Source: an uncultured Chitinophagaceae bacterium
Lineage (GTDB): Bacteria; Bacteroidota; Bacteroidia; Chitinophagales; Chitinophagaceae
NCBI GenBank assembly: GCA_903832075.1
Contig: CAILAF010000159.1
Span: forward strand, 1 to 18,836
Reading direction: 5' to 3'
Length of the DNA stretch: 18,836 nucleotides
Part shown: one piece after another, positions 1 through 6,014 of the stretch
How positions within the stretch are numbered: the first letter of the stretch is position 1
How the letters are laid out: each line of letters opens with the position of its first letter
The notes under the pieces: generated by a model
Database searches by the model: none
Seen by the model: only the letters and a program-made list of their open reading frames with translations
What the model was told of the DNA's origin: nothing
Program-made: the position numbers and the translations under genes

Positions 1-480
1 AACCCTTTTCCAAATCTCAGTATTTATGATAATGTAATTGCAGGGTATAAATTAAATGGACTTAAGATTTCCAAAACCGAAAAAGACAGAATCGTTGAAG
101 AGTCATTATTGAAATCTGCTTTATGGAATGAGGTCAAAGACTCACTGCATAAAAAAGGTACTTTTCTTTCCGGCGGTCAGCAACAACGTTTATGTATTGC
201 AAGAGCAATAGCTATGGAACCGGAAGTTTTGTTATTAGATGAACCTACATCAGCTTTGGATCCCATTTCTACTTCAAGTATTGAGGAATTGCTACATGAG
301 TTAAAGAAAAATTTCACTCTTATCATTGTAACACACAATATGCAACAAGCTGCAAGGGTAAGTGATAAAACAGCTTTTTTTTATGTAGGTGAATTAGTAG
401 AATATGATGATACAAAAACGATGTTCACTAATCCAAAAGATATACGTACACAGAATTATATCACCGGCCGATTCAGTTGA
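1..480 (+). CDS. pstB: Phosphate ABC transporter ATP-binding protein PstB (5' end cut by window)
   Basis: This is the ATPase that powers the PstSCAB high-affinity phosphate importer on the cytoplasmic side of the inner membrane. The reading frame is open from base 1 to the TGA at 478-480, so only the last 159 residues are visible and the Walker A loop lies outside. The visible part starts with NPFPNLSIYDNV, typical of PstB just after Walker A. It then has the ABC signature LSGGQQQRLCIARA, Walker B VLLLDEPTSALDP with its catalytic Glu, and the H-loop THNMQQAARVSD. The C-terminus keeps the GELVEYDDTKTMFTNP block seen in PstB. phoU follows after 38 bp, the usual order of the end of a pst operon. 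The nearest downstream TTG (109) is not a start because homology continues upstream of it. Assignment is firm. Confidence 0.96.
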   Translation, partial: NPFPNLSIYDNVIAGYKLNGLKISKTEKDRIVEESLLKSALWNEVKDSLHKKGTFLSGGQQQRLCIARAIAMEPEVLLLDEPTSALDPISTSSIEELLHELKKNFTLIIVTHNMQQAARVSDKTAFFYVGELVEYDDTKTMFTNPKDIRTQNYITGRFS

Positions 481-518
481 TATTTTATTAATTTTATTCA
501 ATTTAATTCGATTAAAAT

Positions 519-1187
519 ATGACACAATTAGAAATAGAGTTGCAGCAACTTAAAGATGAAGTAAAGAATATGTGGAGCCTTGTTCAATCTCAATTGATGA
601 AGGCAAGAAGGTCATTGCAAAATTTTGATAAAGATTTAGCAAGAGAAGTTGTAATAAGAGAAAAAAGAGTAAACGGAAGTGAACTAAAAATTGACAGAGA
701 TTGTGAAAATCTTTTTGCATTATACACTCCTGTTGCAATAGACCTACGTTTTTTGCTTGCAGTGTTAAAAATTAATTCAAATCTTGAAAGGATTGGTGAT
801 ATAGCAGAAGGAATAGCGAAATATATTATTAGCGCTAAAAGTCAGTTATCTCCCGAATTATTGGTTACAACTCAATTAATGGAAATGTTTGAAGAATCAA
901 TTGCTATGTTGAATGATACACTTGTTGCATTTGAGACTGAAGACACGATTCTTGCAAGAAGCATTTTTAAAAAGGATGATTTTTTAGATGCGATTAATAC
1001 TCAAACGAACGAGCATATTCAGGCTTATTTGAAAACAAATCCTGATGACTTAGACCAATCGTTATATGCTTTATCTATTATTCGTAAATTAGAACGTGTA
1101 GGAGATCAATCAAAGAATATTGCCGAAGAAATTATTTTCTATTTAGAAGCAAAAGTGTTAAAGCATAGCAACAAAAAAGGTCTTTAA
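519..1187 (+). CDS. phoU: Phosphate signalling protein PhoU
   Basis: PhoU links the Pst transporter to the PhoR kinase and keeps the phosphate regulon off when phosphate is plentiful. The 222-residue protein has the usual length and two helical-bundle repeats, each carrying the metal-binding helix motif: NLERIGDIAEGIAKY near residues 89-102 and KLERVGDQSKNIAEEI near 190-205. The N-terminal half has the VVIREKRVNGSELKID segment and the block ending in DLRFLLA (to about residue 81) common to PhoU. It begins 38 bp after pstB, with no hairpin between, so the two are probably one transcript. An intrinsic terminator lies about 90 bp beyond the stop. No defect is visible. The two-component pair about 3 kb downstream may be its signalling partner, which is inference from proximity. 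Confidence 0.95.
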   Translation: MTQLEIELQQLKDEVKNMWSLVQSQLMKARRSLQNFDKDLAREVVIREKRVNGSELKIDRDCENLFALYTPVAIDLRFLLAVLKINSNLERIGDIAEGIAKYIISAKSQLSPELLVTTQLMEMFEESIAMLNDTLVAFETEDTILARSIFKKDDFLDAINTQTNEHIQAYLKTNPDDLDQSLYALSIIRKLERVGDQSKNIAEEIIFYLEAKVLKHSNKKGL

Positions 1188-1276
1188 TGTTTTGCAGCAG
1201 ATAAATTTAACATTGGATATCATTTAGTATCTCTAAATTCATAGTGAGATTATAATTTTCTAAGAGTTTAAGTTGT

Positions 1277-1304
1277 AAGCCTTGCAGTAATGCGAGGCTT
1301 TTTT
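1277..1304 (+). terminator. Intrinsic terminator after phoU
   Basis: The stem AAGCCTTGCA / TGCGAGGCTT (1277-1286 with 1291-1300) forms 10 pairs including one T-G wobble. It closes a GTAA tetraloop of the GNRA class and ends in a run of six T. It is well placed to end the pst-phoU transcript. Confidence 0.85.
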
Positions 1305-1316
1305 AAGATATTAATA

Positions 1317-1450
1317 ACATACAATTCATATTCAGTTAATATCGAGCATTGAAATTTACGAAGCAGTTTATTTCATAAGAAACAATGAAGTTAGTTTTTC
1401 TCTACTTAAGCAGCCTCTATTTTTATAGGGGCTTTCTTAATATAATTATT
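1317..1450. repeat. Tandem repeat unit A (about 134 bp)
   Basis: Unit A opens with ACATACAATTCAT, the same 13 bases that open unit B at 1451. Further blocks shared with unit B, in the same order, are a TTAATAT/ATAATAT block, AAGCAG followed by a T-rich block ending TTTCATA, the 13-mer GTTAGTTTTTCTC, and the terminator GCCTCTATTTTTATAG. Indels are small. The unit carries one hairpin near its end. Confidence 0.75.
1412..1437 (+). terminator. Terminator-like hairpin of repeat unit A
   Basis: AGCCTCTAT (1412-1420) pairs with ATAGGGGCT (1425-1433) across a TTTT loop, nine pairs with one T-G wobble. The T tail is short (TTTCTT), so it should be weaker than the copy in unit B. Confidence 0.6.
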
Positions 1451-1585
1451 ACATACAATTCATGTTGAGATAATATTCGTTTTTGAGATTTGCATAAGCA
1501 GCTTTTTTCATAGCTAAAGTAAACAGTTAGTTTTTCTCAAAGTAAGCGGCCTCTATTTTTATAGAGGCTTTTTCATTCATATAAA
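1451..1585. repeat. Tandem repeat unit B (about 135 bp)
   Basis: This is the second copy of the unit at 1317, offset by 134 bp at its start and 136 bp at its hairpin. The shared blocks are listed under unit A. Its hairpin stem is perfect where unit A has a wobble pair. Confidence 0.75.
1549..1573 (+). terminator. Intrinsic terminator of repeat unit B
   Basis: GCCTCTAT (1549-1556) pairs perfectly with ATAGAGGC (1561-1568) across a TTTT loop and is followed by five T. It ends 58 bp before the ATG at 1632, so that gene is probably insulated from phoU and needs its own promoter. Confidence 0.8.
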
Positions 1586-1631
1586 AAAGGAATGATTATT
1601 GTTGACTAATATTATCTTGCGTTTATCAGTT

Positions 1632-4058
1632 ATGAGAAAAATATATTTTTTGAGTTTCGTTGTCTTGTTGATTCAATATTCATATTCACAAACAGCCTCT
1701 TTATTGCAAACAGCAAAAATTGATTATCCGTTAGAACAATTATTTGTTCATTGCGATAAAGGCAGTTATCTGGCAGGCGAAACCATTTGGATGAAAGCTT
1801 ATGTAATGGCTGATGAATTGCCTTCATCAGAAAACAGCAGTCTTAAAGTGCAGTTAATTGCTAACGATAGTTCTGTTATTGCAGAAAAAGTGTATCCGGT
1901 AATTAACAGCATTGCAACAGGCAATATCAGTTTACCCATCAATATAAAAGAAGGGCAATATTTTATCAGAGCTATTACTAATACTGCATTACAAAAAAAA
2001 TATGCTAAAGAGTTTATTGCTCCGATATTAATTTATAATCCAACTTCATTAGAAAAGATCAACGATTCTTCTTTTGCTTATAAGCAAATTCCCTCTATAC
2101 AATTTTATCAAGCCAATACTTTGATACATAAATTTCCTAATCAGTGTTATGTATCCGTCATAGATCAATATCATCAACCAATGCAAACAAGCGGTTGGTT
2201 AATGAATTCAGTTAATGATACTGTTAGTTTTTTTAAAACTGATTATTCGGGTGCAGCAGAAATAAAATTTGTTCCTGATAGTTCAGTTGCTTATTTCATA
2301 AAATTAAATGACAATAAAACGCAGCAAAAAATTGTTGCACCAATTAAATCAGAGGGAACTGTAATGATTACAGATTATACTTCGAAAAGTTATTTTATTA
2401 CTATTCTCTCTACTGCCGATACTAATAAAATTTTTCATTTGATTGGGGAAGTGAATAATCGTGAATTGTTTGAAGTAAATGCTATTAACGGGCACAGAAT
2501 AGAAATTCCAATTGCACAATTGCCGACAGGTATTTTTAGAATTGTGTTGACAGATGAAAATAATTCGACAATTGCAGAACGATTTTTATTTTCAAATAAT
2601 GAGCGGTCCATCATTTCAGTTAAAAATATTTCTTCAACCATTAATACCAACGACACATTACTGAGTCATATTCTATTGCAAACGGCTGATACCATTAATA
2701 CTACGCTGTCGTTGAGTTTGATGGATAAAGAGTATGATTTTGGAAAAAATACTCAACAGGAAAATATCATCAATCGTTTTTTATTAACTGCACATTTGCA
2801 AGGAGAGCATACTGCATTTAGCGGGTTGATTGAAAATATTTCAATAGTGGATGTAAATACCATCAATAATATTTTAGCAACGAATAAAATATTAAAACCT
2901 GATTGGAATGAAATAATATCTATTCAGAATGAAAGAAAAAAAATAACTGATTCAGCCGATTATATAAAAATTCAAGGTGCAGTTATACCGGAAGGCTTTA
3001 AAAATTTTCCTAAAGGTGCTACATTGAATTTAATATTTGAATCGAAAGATTCAACTAAAGATTTTATTAATCTGCCGCTTATTATAAGTAATAAAAAAGC
3101 AAGCATTGCATTGAAAGGATTGGTTTTTTATGATACACTTACACTGTATTATAAATTGAATGATAAAAATTATCAATCAGTAAAACTGAAACTTGATTCT
3201 ATCAATCCAACTGGTTTTTTCCCAAAAGAAAATAAAACTGACTTTAAATTTTTATCTTACTATTCATCACCGCAATTGAGAAGAATTGCAAAAGTAACCG
3301 ATGTGCAATTGGATAAAAAAGAAATGGTGTTCAAAAATTTATCGGACGAAATATTAACTGCGCAAAAAGCGTTGCCAACAGTTACAGTAACTTCTTATAA
3401 GACCTGGCGACAAAAAGCGATGGATGTTAGTGACAGGTATGGTGAAGATATGTTTAGAAGAGAAGCAGAACAGATGTTTGATTTTATTAACTCACCTTAT
3501 GTAGCAGCTACACGAAGTGTAGCCCAATATTTAAAATTATTTGGAAGAAGGATGCAGGTAATTGGCGATGATATGACCACCACCAATATTATTCAGTGGC
3601 CGGTATTATGGACACAAAAACCATATACTATTTTTATTGATGGTGCAAGAGTTGATTATTCTGATTTGGATGTATTAACGATCAGTAATGTTGCGATGAT
3701 TAAAGTGTATCATAATTTTATTTTAGCAGATGAGAATGGTCCGGCTATTGCGGTATTTACAAAACATCCGGAAGATAGAGATAAGGGAACTACGAATCTT
3801 CAAACAATACAAATTGCAGGATATAATTCAGGATTAATTTTTATGAATCCTGAAAAGCAATATTTAAAATACATCAACAAAAAAAATCTATTGGGTACAT
3901 TTTATTGGAGTCCGTTTTTATTTTGGAATAATCAACAAAAAGAAATTAAGTTGGATTTCTATAATATCAATCAATCAAAAGAATCAAAATTAATTATTCA
4001 AGGAATGAATGCAGATGGAAAGTTGGTGTATTTAAATAAAACGATTCTATCAAAATAA
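1632..4058 (+). CDS. Secreted MG2-domain protein with TonB-plug-like C-terminal region
   Basis: I chose the ATG at 1632, giving 808 residues, because it starts directly with a signal peptide (MRKIYFLSFVVLLIQYSYSQ); an upstream in-frame TTG at 1599 would put 11 unneeded residues before it. After the signal comes a macroglobulin-like MG2 block: QLFVHCDKGSYLAGETIWMKAY at about residues 37-57, and GNISLPINIKEGQYFIRAIT further on. These match the Bacteroidota family whose hallmark is a lone MG2-type domain followed by Ig-like sheets. From about residue 583 to 715 the sequence resembles a TonB-dependent-receptor plug (PYTIFIDGARVDYSDLDV, then AIAVFTK), but no beta-barrel follows; only about 95 residues remain. 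The role of the family is unknown to me; an envelope or cell-surface location is inferred. The stop lies 5 bp from the convergent kinase gene with no terminator between. Confidence 0.75.
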   Translation: MRKIYFLSFVVLLIQYSYSQTASLLQTAKIDYPLEQLFVHCDKGSYLAGETIWMKAYVMADELPSSENSSLKVQLIANDSSVIAEKVYPVINSIATGNISLPINIKEGQYFIRAITNTALQKKYAKEFIAPILIYNPTSLEKINDSSFAYKQIPSIQFYQANTLIHKFPNQCYVSVIDQYHQPMQTSGWLMNSVNDTVSFFKTDYSGAAEIKFVPDSSVAYFIKLNDNKTQQKIVAPIKSEGTVMITDYTSKSYFITILSTADTNKIFHLIGEVNNRELFEVNAINGHRIEIPIAQLPTGIFRIVLTDENNSTIAERFLFSNNERSIISVKNISSTINTNDTLLSHILLQTADTINTTLSLSLMDKEYDFGKNTQQENIINRFLLTAHLQGEHTAFSGLIENISIVDVNTINNILATNKILKPDWNEIISIQNERKKITDSADYIKIQGAVIPEGFKNFPKGATLNLIFESKDSTKDFINLPLIISNKKASIALKGLVFYDTLTLYYKLNDKNYQSVKLKLDSINPTGFFPKENKTDFKFLSYYSSPQLRRIAKVTDVQLDKKEMVFKNLSDEILTAQKALPTVTVTSYKTWRQKAMDVSDRYGEDMFRREAEQMFDFINSPYVAATRSVAQYLKLFGRRMQVIGDDMTTTNIIQWPVLWTQKPYTIFIDGARVDYSDLDVLTISNVAMIKVYHNFILADENGPAIAVFTKHPEDRDKGTTNLQTIQIAGYNSGLIFMNPEKQYLKYINKKNLLGTFYWSPFLFWNNQQKEIKLDFYNINQSKESKLIIQGMNADGKLVYLNKTILSK

Positions 4059-4063
4059 AATCA

Positions 4064-5113
4064 TCAATCCTTTTTCGCATCCAAAGTAAAACCAACGGTA
4101 GTGCCAACATCTAATTTACTTCGCACATGAATGGTTTGATTATGTGCTTCAATAATATGTTTACAAATAGCTAATCCTAAACCGGTACCACCAACATGTC
4201 TGCTGCGACCGCTATCAGTTCTGTAAAAACGTTCAAACACTCTTAACAAATGTTCTTCTGCAATGCCAATACCATCATCACTTATTTCAATCAATACATG
4301 TTTACCATCGGTTTTATAAATGCTTGCAGTAATGCTTCCATTTTCTTTACCATATTTGGTAGCATTCATAATCAGATTGTTTAATACCTGCCGAATCTTT
4401 TCTTTATCAGCAAAAACATTTATAGGACTTTCACATCCTTTTTTAATATTGCATTTAATGTTTCTGCTTGTCATTTTAATGGATAAGGTTTCAAACACTT
4501 CTTTGATCAATTCCTGAATAATAAAATTCTCTTTATACAAAGGTTGTTCGCCACTTTCTAATTTTGATATTTCATCCAAATCTTCCACAAGATTTACCAT
4601 GCGTTCAACATTTCGTTTGGTATTTTCTAAAAACTTTATACTTACTTCCGGATTATTCATGGCACCATCCAATAAAGTATCTACATAACCTTGAATAGCA
4701 AAAATGGGCGTTTTAAATTCATGCGCCAGATTTTGCAAAAATTCTTTTCTATATGCTTCATTACTTTTTAGTAATTCAATTTCAGCGCTTCTTTGTTCTG
4801 CCCATTTTTCTACATCTTCTCTTACTTCATCAATTCCTTTTTGCGGTAAAATATATTTATAATAAGTTTCTTCTCTTTTACTTGCTTTTGTTTGATAGAT
4901 GAATTTATAAATGAGTTTTATTTTCCGATAGATGAACCATTCCAATACAAAGCTGATGAGATAATAACTGCCAATAAAAGTGATGATGAGTGCTGCGAAA
5001 CCAATCCACCAGATATTTTCAATCACATAAAATGCAATACCAATCGGAACAGCTAAAAATAATGCTGTTAATGCCGATAATTGTTTTGGTGAAAGATTTT
5101 TTGTAGTGAACAT
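4064..5113 (-). CDS. Sensor histidine kinase, PhoR-like
   Basis: This inner-membrane sensor kinase has 349 residues. Two membrane segments (about 13-33 and 35-56) are separated by only a few residues, so there is almost no periplasmic sensor domain. A charged linker leads to HisKA with the phospho-accepting His131 in NLAHEFKTP. The ATPase domain has an N box around NNLIMNATKYG (245-255), G1 DDGIGI (279-284), F box ERFYR (294-298) and G2 GGTGLGL (308-314). No PAS or HAMP domain fits between the membrane and HisKA. It lies downstream of its response regulator on the same strand, 93 bp away, with a repeat hairpin in the gap. Closeness to pstB-phoU and the missing external domain suggest PhoR, signalled through Pst/PhoU; that is inference, and ResE- or KinB-type roles are possible. 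Confidence 0.9.
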   Translation of the reverse strand: MFTTKNLSPKQLSALTALFLAVPIGIAFYVIENIWWIGFAALIITFIGSYYLISFVLEWFIYRKIKLIYKFIYQTKASKREETYYKYILPQKGIDEVREDVEKWAEQRSAEIELLKSNEAYRKEFLQNLAHEFKTPIFAIQGYVDTLLDGAMNNPEVSIKFLENTKRNVERMVNLVEDLDEISKLESGEQPLYKENFIIQELIKEVFETLSIKMTSRNIKCNIKKGCESPINVFADKEKIRQVLNNLIMNATKYGKENGSITASIYKTDGKHVLIEISDDGIGIAEEHLLRVFERFYRTDSGRSRHVGGTGLGLAICKHIIEAHNQTIHVRSKLDVGTTVGFTLDAKKD

Positions 5114-5123
5114 GTGCAGTAAA

Positions 5124-5210
5124 GTTACAAGTTACTGGTTTCGGGTTTCAGGATTTTAATACACAATTATACTTGTAACCAGAAACTTGAAACCTGTAAC
5201 CGAAACCTAT
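5124..5210. repeat. Inverted arrays of AACYNGW-type heptamers between regulator and kinase genes
   Basis: From 5170 on the plus strand reads as 7-base units: TACTTGT, AACCAGA, AACTTGA, AACCTGT, a six-base AACCGA, and AACCTAT, the last covering the stop codon of the response regulator. From 5124 the same unit appears in the opposite orientation: GTT, ACAAGTT, ACTGGTT, TCGGGTT, TCAGGAT. The two arrays can fold: 5124-5131 pairs perfectly with 5172-5179, or 5137-5152 pairs with 5179-5194 at 13 of 16 positions plus two G-T wobbles. The left arm ends about 10 bp before the kinase start, so a folded mRNA could affect kinase translation. Confidence 0.8.
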
Positions 5211-5884
5211 ATTTCAAATTTATAACCAACACCTTTAACTGTTGTAATGCAGTCTATGCCTAATTTTTGACGAATCTTACGAATATGAACATCAATGGTT
5301 CTGTCACCAACAATTACATCGGTTCCCCAAACCTGCGATAAAATTTCATTACGCAAAAAAACTCTTCCGGGTTTCGCTGCAAGTAAATACAATAATTCGA
5401 ATTCTTTTTTTGCCAATACAACTTCATTGTTATCGATACTTACAATAAATTTTACAGGATCAATATTGATATTACCAATGTGTAAAGTTTTGCCATCATC
5501 TTTATTCAATCTTCTGAACAAAGCATTTACTCTGCTGGATAAAACTTTCGGACTGATAGGTTTGCTTACATAATCATCCGCACCTGTTTCAAATCCTTTA
5601 ATGTGCGATGCTTCATCATTCAATGCAGTTAAAAAAATGATCAATGTATCCTGGAACATTGATTGTGATCTTAATATCTGACAAACTTCCACGCCGGTTT
5701 TCTTTGGCATCATCACATCCAAAATAATTAAATCAGGATTTAATTGTTTTGCTCTTTCAATCGCTTCATTACCATCTTTGGCGGTATATACTTCGTATCC
5801 TTCTTTGGAAAGGTTATAATTGATTATTTCTAAAATATCTGGCTCATCATCTGCAATCAAAATTCTTTTTGGTCTAACTTCCAT
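5207..5884 (-). CDS. Response regulator, OmpR/PhoB family
   Basis: This is a cytoplasmic DNA-binding response regulator of 225 residues from the chosen ATG. The receiver domain has the acidic pocket in ILIADDEPD (Asp12, Asp13), the phosphorylated Asp56 in ILDVMMP, the switch Thr86 in FLTALND and Lys108 in YVSKPIS. A winged-helix domain follows, with LAKKEFELLYLLA, the conserved VWGTDVIVGDRTIDVHIRKIRQ-type recognition helix, and the ending TVKGVGYKFEI. An upstream TTG at 5905 would add MCKLNVN, but it overlaps the candidate -7 promoter element, so the ATG at 5884 is preferred. The kinase gene follows on the same strand. A PhoB role is inferred from proximity to pstB-phoU and from similarity in length and architecture; the exact regulon is not visible. 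Confidence 0.92.
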   Translation of the reverse strand: MEVRPKRILIADDEPDILEIINYNLSKEGYEVYTAKDGNEAIERAKQLNPDLIILDVMMPKKTGVEVCQILRSQSMFQDTLIIFLTALNDEASHIKGFETGADDYVSKPISPKVLSSRVNALFRRLNKDDGKTLHIGNINIDPVKFIVSIDNNEVVLAKKEFELLYLLAAKPGRVFLRNEILSQVWGTDVIVGDRTIDVHIRKIRQKLGIDCITTVKGVGYKFEI

Positions 5885-5902
5885 GTTAACATTAAGTTTA
5901 CA

Positions 5903-5929
5903 CAAAATTAACTTTCTAATTTCGCAAAA
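5903..5929 (-). promoter_or_regulatory. Candidate promoter of the response-regulator gene
   Basis: On the minus strand TAATTTTG (5910-5903) fits the Bacteroidota -7 consensus TAnnTTTG exactly. A TTTTG (5929-5925) lies upstream with a 14-bp spacer, shorter than the 17 or more usually seen, which lowers confidence. Transcription would start about 5-7 bases further on, near 5897, leaving a leader of roughly 13 bases before the ATG at 5884. Confidence 0.5.
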
Positions 5930-5968
5930 TCGGTATTTGTAATTATTATCTAATTGTTAAGTCCTGCC

Positions 5969-5998
5969 TTTTGGATTAGTGTAATGGCAGTATTTTTG
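5969..5998 (+). promoter_or_regulatory. Candidate promoter of the gene at 6015
   Basis: TTTTG (5969-5973), a 17-bp spacer and TATTTTTG (5991-5998) match the Bacteroidota housekeeping promoter TTG-N17-TAnnTTTG with a perfect -7 element. The ATG lies 16 bases past the -7 element, so the leader would be about 10 bases. Confidence 0.7.
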
Positions 5999-6014
5999 CT
6001 AATCAAGCAATTTA

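Larger units (their letters stand above)
1188..1631. other. Long non-coding interval with three terminator hairpins
   Basis: This stretch between phoU and the next gene holds no convincing coding sequence. It contains three successive hairpins followed by T runs (at 1277, 1412 and 1549) and an imperfect tandem duplication with a period of about 135 bp. I found no full TTG-N17-TAnnTTTG promoter in it, so the promoter of the gene at 1632 is unassigned. One short ORF starting at 1385 (MKLVFLYLSS...) runs through the second hairpin but has no counterpart in the other repeat copy. Confidence 0.7.

Noticed and set aside
1385..1468. Short ORF MKLVFLYLSS... in repeat unit A
   Set aside because: It runs through a terminator hairpin, and unit B has neither the start codon nor the open frame, so it is not conserved between the copies.
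1599..1631. Start of the MG2 protein at TTG 1599
   Set aside because: The ATG at 1632 opens directly with a good signal peptide, while the extra 11 residues would precede it needlessly.
5885..5905. Response-regulator start at TTG 5905
   Set aside because: The codon lies inside the candidate -7 promoter element, and the ATG at 5884 begins right before the receiver domain.
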